Assembly (NCBI GenBank): GCA_004563715.1
Contig: SIRX01000146.1
Span: 1 to 61,400 of the forward strand
DNA: 61,400 bases
Reading direction: 5' to 3'
DNA from: Actinomycetota bacterium
Lineage (GTDB): Bacteria > Actinomycetota > Rubrobacteria > Rubrobacterales > Rubrobacteraceae
Part shown: in pieces, positions 36,281 through 45,127 of the stretch
How the letters are laid out: each line of letters opens with the position of its first letter
How positions within the stretch are numbered: position 1 is the first letter of the stretch
Notes under the pieces: generated by a model
What the model was told of the DNA's origin: nothing
What the model saw: the letters and a program-made list of their open reading frames with translations, nothing else
The model's database searches: none
Program-made: the position numbers and the translations under genes

Positions 36281-37666
36281 ATGGCTACGAGCAGGATCCA
36301 GGACGAGCGCGTACAACACTTGAACGACGAGGAGGTCCGCCGCGGCGACTACGTGCTGTACTGGATGCAGTCTTCGCAGCGTGCCGACCACAACCACGCC
36401 CTGGAGTACGCTGTGCAACGGGCCAACGACCTGGACCAGCGCCTGCTCGTCGTCTTCGGCCTCACCGACGACTACCCGGAAGCCAACCTTCGCCACTACG
36501 CGTTCATGCTCGAAGGCTTGCAGGACGTAGAAGAAGCGCTCAAGAAGCGCAAGATAAAGTTCGTCGTCCGCCGGGGCTCGCCGGATGGGGTGGCGCTCGA
36601 AGCCGGGGAAAACGCTTCGCTCATCGTCACCGATCGCGGCTACCTGCGCCCGCAGCGGGCGTGGCGCGAGAAGGTGGCCAGAGAGGCCTCCTGCCGCGTG
36701 ACGCAGGTCGAGTCGGACGTTGTGGTCCCCGTCGAGCTGGCCTCCGGCAAGGCCGAGACCGCCGCCCGGACGCTGCGGCCCAAGATCCACGAGTACCTGG
36801 ACGACTTCCTCTTGGGGCTGAACCCGACAGAGCCCGCGAAGCAGTCGCTGAACATGGGTGAGAAGGGGCTCGACCTCTCGGACGTGGGCGAAGTACTCGA
36901 CGAGATGGACCTCGACCGCGGCGTGGAGGCGCTGAGCCACCTCTACCGGGGCGGGAACTCGGAGGCGAAGAAGATCTTCCGGCGGTTTCTCAAAAAGAGC
37001 CTGCCGGACTACGACGCCAACCGCAACCAGCCGCAGACGGACTACGTCTCGCACATGAGCAAGTACCTCCACTTCGGCCACGTCTCCCCGGTCTGGCTCG
37101 CCCTGGAAGCGATGAACGCGGACGCCGGAAAAGACGACACTGACTCGTTTGTGGAAGAGCTGATCGTGCGCCGCGAGCTGACGTTCAACTTCGTCTACTA
37201 TACGGAGGACTACGATTCCTACTCGTGTCTTCCGGGTTGGGCGAGGGAGACCCTGGAAGAACACAGGGACGACGAGCGCGAGCACGTCTACACCCGCAAA
37301 GAACTGGAGAGCGCCGAGACCCACGACGAGTACTGGAACGCGGCCATGAGGGAGATGGCCCACACCGGTTACATGCACAACTACATGCGTATGTACTGGG
37401 GAAAAAAGATCCTGGAGTGGATGAAGACCCCCGAGTACGCGTACGAGACCACGCTCTACCTCAACAACAAGTACTTTCTGGACGGGCGGGACCCCAACTC
37501 CTACGCCAACGTCGCCTGGGTCTACGGCCAGCACGACCGCGGTTGGACCGAGCGGCCCGTCTACGGCAAGGTCCGCTACATGTCCGAGGGCGGCCTGCGG
37601 CGCAAGGCGAAGCCGGATCAGTACGTTGAGAAGGTGGGGCGCCGCGTGCGGGACGGGCGTCAGTAA
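36281..37666 (+). CDS. phr: Class II CPD photolyase
   Basis: A 461-residue FAD enzyme repairing UV-induced cyclobutane pyrimidine dimers with light energy. The N-terminal alpha/beta antenna domain (about 1-170) starts GDYVLYWMQSSQRADHNHALEYA, a class II hallmark. The C-terminal FAD domain contains SHMSKYLHFGHVSP, EELIVRRELTFNFVYY, the catalytic region HTGYMHNYMRMYWGKKILEW and FLDGRDPNSYANVAWVYGQH. ATG 36281 has GGAGG upstream. A UV-repair role suits a radiation- or sun-tolerant actinobacterium. Gene is probably monocistronic. Confidence 0.95.
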   Translation: MATSRIQDERVQHLNDEEVRRGDYVLYWMQSSQRADHNHALEYAVQRANDLDQRLLVVFGLTDDYPEANLRHYAFMLEGLQDVEEALKKRKIKFVVRRGSPDGVALEAGENASLIVTDRGYLRPQRAWREKVAREASCRVTQVESDVVVPVELASGKAETAARTLRPKIHEYLDDFLLGLNPTEPAKQSLNMGEKGLDLSDVGEVLDEMDLDRGVEALSHLYRGGNSEAKKIFRRFLKKSLPDYDANRNQPQTDYVSHMSKYLHFGHVSPVWLALEAMNADAGKDDTDSFVEELIVRRELTFNFVYYTEDYDSYSCLPGWARETLEEHRDDEREHVYTRKELESAETHDEYWNAAMREMAHTGYMHNYMRMYWGKKILEWMKTPEYAYETTLYLNNKYFLDGRDPNSYANVAWVYGQHDRGWTERPVYGKVRYMSEGGLRRKAKPDQYVEKVGRRVRDGRQ

Positions 37667-37770
37667 CCTCGTAGCGTCCGCAGACGCTCGCGGGCGTTTG
37701 CGGCTCTCGCGCACGGCGGCGAAAAACCAGGTCCGGCTGGTAATCTATTTGCAGGCCGAGAGGAGGGCTT

Positions 37771-39498
37771 GTGGACTGGCTGGCTACACTATATGCGGCG
37801 CCTCTGTACGCGGTGGCGTTGCTGTCCGCCGGCCTCGCCGTCTACACCTGGCGCCGGCGCGGCACCAACGGGGCGGGCGCCATGACGGTCTTCCTGCTCG
37901 CGCTGACTACGTGGGCGGCGGGGGCCGCGCTAGAGATCAGCGTAGCCGGGCTGCCCGCGAAGCTGGTCTGGTCGCGGCTGGAGTACCTGGGTATCGTCAC
38001 CGTGCCGCCGGCCTGGTTGGTGTTCGTCCTGCAGTACACCGGCCAGCAGCGGTGGCTGACGCGGGCCCGGGTTCCGCTCCTCTACGCGATGCCGCTCGTT
38101 ACGTGGGTCGTGTTCTGGACCAACGAGGCGCACGGGTTGATGTGGCGCGAGGTGCGTCTGGAAGGCGGGCTCCCGTTCCCGGCGCTGGAGGTCGTCGAGT
38201 ACGGCGCGTGGTTCTGGGTTCATTCGGCCTACTCCTACACGCTGATGCTCGTCAGCGCCGGGTTGTTGGGCCGGGCGATGTTCCGCCGGTCGCGGCTCTA
38301 CCAGGTGCAGAGCGGCGTGTTCCTGACGGCCCTGCTCGTGCCGCTGCTGGTCAACCTCTGGTACATAACCGGCCTCAGCCCGATACCCCACCTGGACCCC
38401 ACGCCCTTCGCGTTCGCGGTCAGCGGGGTGCTCGCGGTGTGGGGCCTGTTCCGCTTCCGGCTGCTGGACCTCGTCCCCGTGGCCCGGGACGCGGTGATCG
38501 AGGGTATGAGGGACGGCGTGATCGTGGCCGACAGCTACGGCCGCGTCGTGGACCTGAACCCCGCCGCCCAGGAGGTTCTGGGCTACCCGGCCTCCAAGGC
38601 CGTGGGACGGGACGTCGGGCGTCTTCTCGGAGGCCGCGAGCTTCCGGCCCGGGGTAACGGGGCGGAGATAAAGCTCGGCGCCAGGAACCAGCAGCGCGAC
38701 TACGAGCTCTCTGTGTCGCCGTTGCATGATCGCCGGGGCCGTGACCAGGGGCGGCTGATCCTGCTGCGCGACGTGACGGAGCGCAAGCGCCAGGAGGAGG
38801 AGCTGCGGCAGCGGGCGGCGGAGCTGGCCGTATCCAACGCCGAGCTGGAGAACTTCGCGTCTTTCATCTCCCACGACCTGCGCGCGCCGCTGCGCAGCAT
38901 CGAGGGCTTTGCCCGGATTCTGGCCGAAGACTATTCGGAGGCGCTGGACGAGCAGGGCCAGGACTACCTGCGGCGGGTCCGGGCCGCCGGACGGCGCATG
39001 GGCTACTTTATCGACGACCTGCTAGACCTCTCTCGGGTGGCGCGCCGGGATATGCAGAACGACACCGTGGACCTCGCGGTCGTAGCCCGGGCCGTGGTCG
39101 AGGACCTCCGGGCGAGCGACCCGGATCGCGAGGTGGAGTTCACCGTCGTCGGAGAGATGCTCGTCGAGGCGGACCCGAACCTGATCCGGGTCGTTATCCA
39201 GAACCTCCTGGAGAACGCCTGGAAGTTCACCGGGCCCCGGAAGCACCCCCGCGTGGAGTTCGGCGTGACGCGGCGGGATGGATCCCCGGTCTACTACGTG
39301 CGGGACAACGGCGTGGGGTTTGATCCGGACCACGCCGGTAAGCTCTTCGAGACCTTCCAGCGGCTTCATACCCACGACGAGTTCGAGGGAACGGGCATCG
39401 GTCTCGCCACCGTCCAGCGTATCATTCACCGTCACGGCGGCGAAGTGTGGGCCGAGAGTTCGGAAGGAGAGGGGGCGACCTTCTACTTCACGTTGTAG
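37771..39498 (+). CDS. Sensor histidine kinase with 7TM, PAS and HisKA domains
   Basis: A 575-residue hybrid membrane kinase. An N-terminal seven-helix sensor (about 1-225, hisKA_7TM type) is followed by a PAS domain (about 240-345: IEGMRDGVIVADSYGRVVDLNPAAQEVLGY). A coiled linker leads to HisKA with phosphoacceptor His368 in FASFISHDLRAPLRSIEGF, and HATPase_c with NLLENAWKFT, DNGVGFDPDH and GTGIGLATVQRIIHRHGGEVW. It has no receiver domain and no response regulator nearby, so it is an orphan kinase. The H-D-L-R-A-P-L-R-S-I form is typical of phytochrome-like kinases. GTG 37771 follows GAGGAGGG. Confidence 0.92.
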   Translation: MDWLATLYAAPLYAVALLSAGLAVYTWRRRGTNGAGAMTVFLLALTTWAAGAALEISVAGLPAKLVWSRLEYLGIVTVPPAWLVFVLQYTGQQRWLTRARVPLLYAMPLVTWVVFWTNEAHGLMWREVRLEGGLPFPALEVVEYGAWFWVHSAYSYTLMLVSAGLLGRAMFRRSRLYQVQSGVFLTALLVPLLVNLWYITGLSPIPHLDPTPFAFAVSGVLAVWGLFRFRLLDLVPVARDAVIEGMRDGVIVADSYGRVVDLNPAAQEVLGYPASKAVGRDVGRLLGGRELPARGNGAEIKLGARNQQRDYELSVSPLHDRRGRDQGRLILLRDVTERKRQEEELRQRAAELAVSNAELENFASFISHDLRAPLRSIEGFARILAEDYSEALDEQGQDYLRRVRAAGRRMGYFIDDLLDLSRVARRDMQNDTVDLAVVARAVVEDLRASDPDREVEFTVVGEMLVEADPNLIRVVIQNLLENAWKFTGPRKHPRVEFGVTRRDGSPVYYVRDNGVGFDPDHAGKLFETFQRLHTHDEFEGTGIGLATVQRIIHRHGGEVWAESSEGEGATFYFTL

Positions 39499-39510
39499 GC
39501 TATGCCACAG

Positions 39511-40344
39511 CTACGTCGAACGGCTCGCGGCGCGCTCCTCGAGGGCCTGGCGGTCCAGAACGAAGATGCGGCGGTTGCGGACCTCGATCAAACGCTCCCG
39601 CTGAAGCTCGGTCATGGCCTTGGAGACCGCCTCGCGGGTGGAGGCGATCATGCTCGCCAGCTCCGCGTGGGTGAGGCGGAGGTCCAGCATGGTCTCCTCG
39701 CCTTTTTCCCGCCCGAACCTCCCGGAGAGGTTGAGTAGCAGCGCCGCCAGCCGGCTGGAGACCTCCCGGTGCAGGAGGGTTACTATGAGCGCGTCCGACT
39801 GCCGCATGCGGTCGGAGATCGCGGAGAACAGGGCGAGGGCGAGGTCCGGCCGCCGTTTGACGAGCCAGGCCACCGCGGGCTTGCGCACCATCGCGACCCG
39901 GGCTTCGGCCTGGGCCTCGGCGAAGTCGTCCTGCGCGCCGCCCTCGGTCAGGTCGAGCCTGCCGAACATGCCGCCGTCTTTGAGCAGGGCTACCGTGGCC
40001 TCCTTGAAGTCCCCGTAAGTCTTGTATACCCGGACCGTGCCCGAGCGCAGGAAGTAGAGGTACTCACCGGGGTCTCCGGGGCTGAAGATCATCTCTCCCG
40101 TTTCGAAGCGCCGCTCGACCACCCGCAGCCCGGACCGTTCGAACTCCTTGAGTACGGAGGCCTCTGGAGGAGCGGTGGGGGCGGCCGGCGAACCGTTTCT
40201 CGGGCGCGAAGCCTCCCGCAGCGGCGCCCGGTCCATCGTGGCGAGCACCCCGGCCGCCGCCATTGCGTAGAGTCCGGCGGCCATCCCGGGCCTCTGGTAT
40301 GTCTTCCGGGTCACATCGACCAGCTTTTCCAGAAGGATCTTCAC
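39511..40344 (-). CDS. Crp/Fnr-family transcription regulator
   Basis: A 277-residue regulator. A 75-residue N-terminal extension of low complexity precedes the cyclic-nucleotide-binding fold (about 95-205: GEMIFSPGDPGEYLYFLRSGTVRVYKTYGDFKEATVALLKDGGMFG). The C-terminal winged helix has LTHAELASMIASTREAVSKAMTELQRERLIEVRNRRIFVLD. The glycine-rich phosphate cassette is not a clean cAMP site, so the ligand is unclear. GTG 40344 (GGGAGAG upstream) fits the TATATA at about 40371-40376 as -10. The frame upstream of that overlaps the promoter. It converges with the histidine kinase gene and is divergent from the sphingolipid-like locus. Confidence 0.85.
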   Translation of the reverse strand: MKILLEKLVDVTRKTYQRPGMAAGLYAMAAAGVLATMDRAPLREASRPRNGSPAAPTAPPEASVLKEFERSGLRVVERRFETGEMIFSPGDPGEYLYFLRSGTVRVYKTYGDFKEATVALLKDGGMFGRLDLTEGGAQDDFAEAQAEARVAMVRKPAVAWLVKRRPDLALALFSAISDRMRQSDALIVTLLHREVSSRLAALLLNLSGRFGREKGEETMLDLRLTHAELASMIASTREAVSKAMTELQRERLIEVRNRRIFVLDRQALEERAASRST

Positions 40345-40467
40345 CCTCTCTCCCTTCAGCGTCTTTTCCTCTATATACTGTTTGCGGGAGCCCGCCGGAT
40401 TGCTCAAATGCTCTCTTACCGCACCTAAAAGCGCCCACTGTCCGCTTTTGTGGTAGCTCTTTGCGGG

Positions 40468-40495
40468 GCTGGCCACTCGCCGGGCACAGGCCAGC
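40468..40495. promoter_or_regulatory. Inverted repeat in the divergent crp/spt intergenic region
   Basis: GCTGGCC (40468-40474) and GGCCAGC (40489-40495) are perfect inverted copies 14 nt apart, between the divergent Crp/Fnr gene and the serine palmitoyltransferase-like gene. TTGTGC (40496) and TATATT (40522-40527) nearby may be part of the rightward promoter, but spacing is imperfect. An operator for the Crp-type regulator is possible, not shown. Confidence 0.35.
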
Positions 40496-40600
40496 TTGTG
40501 CAACTGTCGTTTACTATGGTGTATATTCCGGGATGCTGTTTTATGGTCGCCCGCCCGGATAAATCGTAAACTCCCTGCTCAAGCGTCTCGGAGGGATGAC

Positions 40601-41863
40601 TTGCCAGACCACATTGACTTCAATCGCGTTCAGGAACGGTCGGCCCCGGGTTCGACGAACGGTGCCTCGCGCCGCGACGACATATTCGACAAGACACATG
40701 CTTTTACCCGGGCCGACGAGGCGATGGCCCTCGGGGTCTACCCGTACTTCAAGCCGATCTCCGGGCAGGGCACCGGCACCGTCGTGGTCGACGGGCGGGA
40801 GATGATCATTACCGGCTCCAACGACTACCTGGGGCTTACCCAGGACCCGCGCTTGCAGGAGGCGGCGTCCGCCGTCTTCGACCGGTACGGTACGAGCTGC
40901 ACCGGCTCGCGGTTTCTGACGGGCACGCTGGAGCTGCATGAGGAGCTGGAGCGGCGGCTGGCGGGCTTCATGGGCGCCGAGGCGGTGCTCACGTTCAGCA
41001 CCGGCTTTCTTGGGGCGCTCTCGGTGATCAGCGCCCTCGCGGGGCGTCAGGACATCCTGTACTTCGACCGGGAGAACCACGCCTGCCTCTACGACGGGGC
41101 GCGGCTCTCGTTCGGCACGCTGCGCAAGTACCGCCACAACGACCTGGAAGACCTGGAGCGCCTGCTGGAGAAAGACGCGGGCAAGCCCGGGGGGCGCATG
41201 ATCGTCACCGACGGCGTGTTCTCGATGAGCGGGCACGTCGCCGACCTGCCGGGCATCGTCGAGCTCGCCCGGACCTACGGGGCCCGGGTAGCCGTGGACG
41301 ACGCCCACGCCACCGGCGTGCTCGGCGCTTCCGGACGCGGGACGCCGGAGCACTTCGGGCTCCAAGGCGAGATAGACCTGGTCATAGGGACCTTCTCGAA
41401 ATCCTTCGCCTCCGTGGGCGGTTTCGTCGCCGGCCCGGAGCCGGTCGTGAAGTACGTAAAGCACCACGCCCGGCCGTTCATCTTTACCGCCGCGCTCCCG
41501 GCCATGCAGGTCGCCGCCACCCTCAAGGCCTTAGACATCATGGAGACCGAGCCCCAGCACCGCGAGAAGCTGCTGGCGAACGCCGAGCGGTTGCGCGGGG
41601 GCTTGGGCGGCCTCGGCTACGACACTCTAGGCTCCGAGACGCCCATAGTGCCCGTCGTCATAGGGCCGGACGACCTGACGGTGATCTTCTGGAAGGCCCT
41701 CTGGGAGGGCGGCGTGTTCACCACCCCGGCCTTGCCACCCGGCGTCCCGCAGAACCAGAGCCTCATCCGCACCAGCGTCAACGCCACCCACACCACTCAG
41801 CAGGTGGACGCCCTGATCGAGGTCTTCTCCAGGGTCGGCCGGGACCTGGGCGTAATCGGCTAG
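40601..41863 (+). CDS. Serine palmitoyltransferase-like alpha-oxoamine synthase
   Basis: A 420-residue PLP enzyme of the alpha-oxoamine synthase family, which condenses an amino acid with an acyl-CoA. GTSCTGSRFLTGTLELHEELE and the PLP-lysine region TFSKSFASVGGFVAG (Lys267) resemble bacterial serine palmitoyltransferases more than AONS (biotin) or KBL (threonine degradation), whose equivalents read differently (GSRLVSGNHxLH; TLGKA). PLP partner motif VDDAHATG and the HH-motif HACLYDGA are present. TTG 40601 has GGAGGG 5 nt upstream. The following bCerS-like and reductase genes support a sphingoid base role. No biotin genes are near. Confidence 0.8.
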   Translation: MPDHIDFNRVQERSAPGSTNGASRRDDIFDKTHAFTRADEAMALGVYPYFKPISGQGTGTVVVDGREMIITGSNDYLGLTQDPRLQEAASAVFDRYGTSCTGSRFLTGTLELHEELERRLAGFMGAEAVLTFSTGFLGALSVISALAGRQDILYFDRENHACLYDGARLSFGTLRKYRHNDLEDLERLLEKDAGKPGGRMIVTDGVFSMSGHVADLPGIVELARTYGARVAVDDAHATGVLGASGRGTPEHFGLQGEIDLVIGTFSKSFASVGGFVAGPEPVVKYVKHHARPFIFTAALPAMQVAATLKALDIMETEPQHREKLLANAERLRGGLGGLGYDTLGSETPIVPVVIGPDDLTVIFWKALWEGGVFTTPALPPGVPQNQSLIRTSVNATHTTQQVDALIEVFSRVGRDLGVIG

Positions 41864-41875
41864 GAGACAGGCCCG

Positions 41876-43015
41876 TTGGCCGGCCGGCAAGCAGTAGGTT
41901 CAGGAGCCCCAAAGGTCCGGCCCGTCGGGACCCGCCGAGACCTCACGCGGTTTATCCGGTACCCGTTCAAGAAGTACCGGGAAGACCCGTGCTGGGTGCC
42001 GCCCCTGGTTTTCGACGAGCGGCGGAAGTTCGACCCTAGAAAGAACCCCTTCTACGAGCACGCCCGGATCCGGCTCTTTCTCGCCGAGCGAGACGGAGAG
42101 GTGGTGGGGCGCGTCGCCGCCATAGACGACGACAACCACAACGCGGCCCACGCGGAGAACCTGGTCTTCTTCGGCTTTTTCGAGGCGGAGGACGCGGCGG
42201 CCGCCGGGGCGCTGCTGGCGGAGATAGAGGCGTGGGGGAGGAGCCTCGGCCGAAACGCGGTGCGGGGTCCGGCGAACCCCTCGATGAACGACGGCGCGGG
42301 CTTCCAGGTGGACGCATTCGATACGCAGCCCTTTGTCATGATGCCGTACAACCCGCCCGCGTACCCACGCTACGCCGAGGCCGCCGGTTACGAAAAGGTC
42401 AAAGACCTCTACGCCTACCTATTCGAGCGCGACTGGGAGGTGGGAGAGAAGATCGGGCGCCTCGCCACCCGGGTCCGCCGCCGCTACGATCCCGTCGTCC
42501 GCACCGGCGACGCAAAGAACTTCGACGCGGAGCTCGGGCTGTTCAAGAAGCTCTACAACGAAGCCTGGGTAGAGAACTGGGGCTTCGTGCGCTACACCGA
42601 CGCCGAGTTCGACCGTCTCGCCCGCGAGTTGAAGCTCGTCGTGGACCCGGACCTGGTGGTCTTTGTCGAGCTTGGAGGCGAGGTGGCCGGCCTGGGCCTC
42701 TGCCTGCCCGACGTAAACCAGGTGCTCAAAAAGGCCCGCGGCAGGATCTTCCCCAGCGGCCTGATGGCGTTCCTGAACCGCAAACGGATCGTAGACCAGA
42801 TCCGGCTCGTGATCCTGGGCGTCATGCCCCGCTTCCGCGGCAGGGGGCTCGAAACGGTGATCATCGACGAGCTCTACCGCCACGCCATCCGGAAGGGCTA
42901 CCGGCGCTGCGAGTGCTCGTGGGTGCTGGAGGACAACCGGGCGGTGATGCGCGGCCTGGAGGCGGCGGGCGCCCAACGCTATAAAACTTACCGAATGTAC
43001 CAGAAGCCTCTGTAG
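41876..43015 (+). CDS. GNAT-fold acyltransferase similar to bacterial ceramide synthase (bCerS)
   Basis: A 379-residue soluble acyltransferase of the large two-lobed GNAT type. Landmarks are FIRYPFKKYREDPCWVPPLV near the start, RIRLFLAERDGEVVGRVAAI, NPSMNDGAGFQVDAFD and MMPYNPPAYPRYAEAAGYEKVKDLYAY. The C-terminal GNAT A-motif is LGVMPRFRGRGLETVIIDELY, followed by CSWVLEDNRAVMRGLEAAGA. This arrangement is that of the Caulobacter ceramide synthase family, which N-acylates sphingoid bases. TTG 41876 start (AGGAG upstream) 12 bp after the spt-like gene implies an operon. Specificity is inferred from family and context. Confidence 0.82.
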   Translation: MAGRQAVGSGAPKVRPVGTRRDLTRFIRYPFKKYREDPCWVPPLVFDERRKFDPRKNPFYEHARIRLFLAERDGEVVGRVAAIDDDNHNAAHAENLVFFGFFEAEDAAAAGALLAEIEAWGRSLGRNAVRGPANPSMNDGAGFQVDAFDTQPFVMMPYNPPAYPRYAEAAGYEKVKDLYAYLFERDWEVGEKIGRLATRVRRRYDPVVRTGDAKNFDAELGLFKKLYNEAWVENWGFVRYTDAEFDRLARELKLVVDPDLVVFVELGGEVAGLGLCLPDVNQVLKKARGRIFPSGLMAFLNRKRIVDQIRLVILGVMPRFRGRGLETVIIDELYRHAIRKGYRRCECSWVLEDNRAVMRGLEAAGAQRYKTYRMYQKPL

Positions 43016-43021
43016 GCCCGG

Positions 43022-43987
43022 ATGCCGGAGAGCGTACTGGTGACCGGAGCAACGGGCTTTCTCGGCAGCCACATGGCGGAGGCCTTCGCCGCGGCGGGAT
43101 ACGAGGTGCGCTGCGGCCTGCGGGCCACGAGCGAACCGCGTTGGATCTCCGGCCTTCCCGTCGAGCCCGTGCCGCTCGACCTCGACCGTCCGGCGGACCT
43201 GACCCGCGCGCTGCGCGGCGTGGACGTGGTGGCCCACGCCGCCGGTATTACCCGGGCGCGCCGGCCGGAGGACTACGAGCGGGTGAACGCCGTCGGCACC
43301 CGGCGGCTCGCCGCCGCCGCGCGAGAAGCCGGGGTGCGGCGCTTCGTACTGGTCAGCAGCCTCGCCGCCCGCGGCCCCGACGGCTTCGGGTATCCCGCCA
43401 GCGCCTACGGCCGCAGCAAGCTGGCGGCCGAGACGTATCTCCGCTCCCTCGGTGGGCCGATGAAGACCGTCGTCCTGCGTCCAGCCGCCGTCTACGGACC
43501 GCGCGACACGGACCTCCTACCCCTGTTCCGGATGGCGGCCTCCGGCCTGCTCGCGCTCCCGGCCGGACCGGGCCTCCTGCAACCCGTATACGCGGCCGAC
43601 GCGGCGGCCGCCGTCCTGGCCGCCGCCCGCGAGCCGGAGGTAGGCTCCGGACCCTTCCCGGTGGCCGAGGCCGCCCGCTACACGTGGCCGGAGGTCGCCC
43701 GCCATCTGGCTGCCACGCTCGGATATTCCGTCCGCACCGTTCGCCTCCCGGCCGCGGCTTTCCGGATAGGGGGCCGCCTGGCCGAACGGGCGGCGAAGCT
43801 CCAGGGCTCCCCACCACTCTTCGACGAACGTCGGGCCGAGGACCTAGCCGTTTACACCTGGACCTGTGACCCCTCGGCTACGGAGAAAGCGCTCGGGTGG
43901 CGGGCGGAGGTGCCGCTGCCGGGGGGCCTGGCGCGGACCGCCCGTTGGTACGAGGAGGCGGGTTGGCTCCGTACCGGGTCGCGATGA
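43022..43987 (+). CDS. NAD-dependent epimerase/reductase, CerR-like
   Basis: A 321-residue extended SDR. NAD-binding motif VTGATGFLGSHMAEAF at residue 6; catalytic YGRSK with upstream Ser (LVSSLAARGPDG) near residue 120; RPAAVYGPRDTDLLPLFRM; C-terminal half with TWPEVARHL. In Caulobacter an enzyme of this class (CerR) reduces the 3-keto group of 3-ketoceramide. It begins 6 bp after the acyltransferase gene and its stop overlaps the next start (ATGA). Because the family is broad, sugar or dihydroflavonol-type substrates cannot be excluded by sequence alone. Confidence 0.8.
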   Translation: MPESVLVTGATGFLGSHMAEAFAAAGYEVRCGLRATSEPRWISGLPVEPVPLDLDRPADLTRALRGVDVVAHAAGITRARRPEDYERVNAVGTRRLAAAAREAGVRRFVLVSSLAARGPDGFGYPASAYGRSKLAAETYLRSLGGPMKTVVLRPAAVYGPRDTDLLPLFRMAASGLLALPAGPGLLQPVYAADAAAAVLAAAREPEVGSGPFPVAEAARYTWPEVARHLAATLGYSVRTVRLPAAAFRIGGRLAERAAKLQGSPPLFDERRAEDLAVYTWTCDPSATEKALGWRAEVPLPGGLARTARWYEEAGWLRTGSR

Positions 43988-45126
43988 GCGGCCGGCCCCT
44001 CATCCTCTTCGCCACCATCGCCGCCGGCGGCGGGCACGTGGCGACGGCCCGGGCGATGGCCGAGGCCGTCGAGCTTCTCCACCCGGGGCGCTTCGACCTG
44101 CGCGTCTCGGACTACATGAAAGAGGTCGGCGTCGCGGGCCTCGACCGGCGGCACAAGGACTCCTGGCGCCGGGCGTTGCGCTACCCGGTCCTCGCCCGCA
44201 CCGGCCAGCGCCTCATAGACGCCTCCCCCCGGCTGACCGTCGCCGCGCAGCGCCGCCTGCTGAGAGGTTTTGCCCGCGCCGCCGCCGAGGACCTGGGCAG
44301 AAAAAGGCCGCTGCTCGTCGTCTCCAACCACGGCCTCATCACCGCGGGGCTGGCCGAGGCTCGGCGGCTCCACGGCCTGCGGGTTCCGGTCCTCACCTTC
44401 GCCACCGAGCCTCACGGCATCAGCGCCTACTGGGCGGAGCCGCGGGCGGAGCACGTCGTGGTTCCTTCTGAGAGCATCCGCCGCCGGCTCGCGCGTTTCG
44501 GCGTGCCGGCGGCGAAGCTGGCGGTGGTGGGCTACCCGGTGCGGCAGGCGTTCCTGAACGCGCCCACGAAAGAGGAGGCCCGGGCCCAACTGGGCCTTCG
44601 GCAACGCCTCACCTGCCTCGCCGCCTTCGGGGGCGAGGGTGTAGGAGGCAACCAGCGGCGCCTGGTGCGTACCCTCCTGGACTCGGAGACCGCCCCGCAG
44701 GTCGTCGTGGTTACCGGGCGCAACCCGGCCGCGAGGGCCGCGCTGGAGGAGCTTGCCGTCGAAGACGACCGGCTCCGGGTAGAAGGTTACGTGGACGACG
44801 TCGCCTCCTACCTGGCGGCGGCCGACGTGTTCGTGGGCAAGGCGGGGCCGGCCTCGGTCTACGAGGCGCTGGCGGTGGGGCGGCCCGCGATCCTCACCGG
44901 CTACGCCGGCCTGAACGAGCGCGGCGTAGCCCGCTTTGTCGAGCGAGAGGAGATGGGCGTCTTCGCCGGGACCGGCGCGAGGTTCCGGGAGAGCCTGCGG
45001 CACTACGCCTCAAACCCGGCACTTCTGGAGGAGACGGCGCTGCGGTGCCGGGCGCTGGACCTGGGGTACGCGACGGAGCGCCTGGCCCGCTACGTCGTCC
45101 GCTACGCGCTGGAGAGGGGTAGCTAG
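43984..45126 (+). CDS. MGDG-synthase-like glycosyltransferase (GT28 family)
   Basis: A 380-residue glycosyltransferase. N-terminal part ILFATIAAGGGHVATARAMAEA is the MGDG synthase/MurG-like acceptor domain; the C-terminal donor half contains FGGEGVGGNQRRLV, VVVTGRNPAAR and the UDP-sugar-binding region YVDDVASYLAAADVFVGKAGPASVYEALAVGRPAIL. The family transfers a sugar from UDP-sugar to diacylglycerol or other lipids. Overlapping the reductase gene, it may glycosylate the lipid product of this locus, that is, make a glycosphingolipid (inference). ATG 43984 is chosen by ATGA overlap. Confidence 0.85.
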   Translation: MSGRPLILFATIAAGGGHVATARAMAEAVELLHPGRFDLRVSDYMKEVGVAGLDRRHKDSWRRALRYPVLARTGQRLIDASPRLTVAAQRRLLRGFARAAAEDLGRKRPLLVVSNHGLITAGLAEARRLHGLRVPVLTFATEPHGISAYWAEPRAEHVVVPSESIRRRLARFGVPAAKLAVVGYPVRQAFLNAPTKEEARAQLGLRQRLTCLAAFGGEGVGGNQRRLVRTLLDSETAPQVVVVTGRNPAARAALEELAVEDDRLRVEGYVDDVASYLAAADVFVGKAGPASVYEALAVGRPAILTGYAGLNERGVARFVEREEMGVFAGTGARFRESLRHYASNPALLEETALRCRALDLGYATERLARYVVRYALERGS

Positions 45127-45127
45127 C

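Noticed and set aside
40601-41863. Calling the PLP enzyme 8-amino-7-oxononanoate synthase (bioF) or glycine C-acetyltransferase (kbl)
   Set aside because: Key motifs (GSRFLTGTLELH, TFSKSFASVGGF) are closer to bacterial SPT, and the neighbours are lipid genes. The alternative is kept as a stated risk, not as the call.
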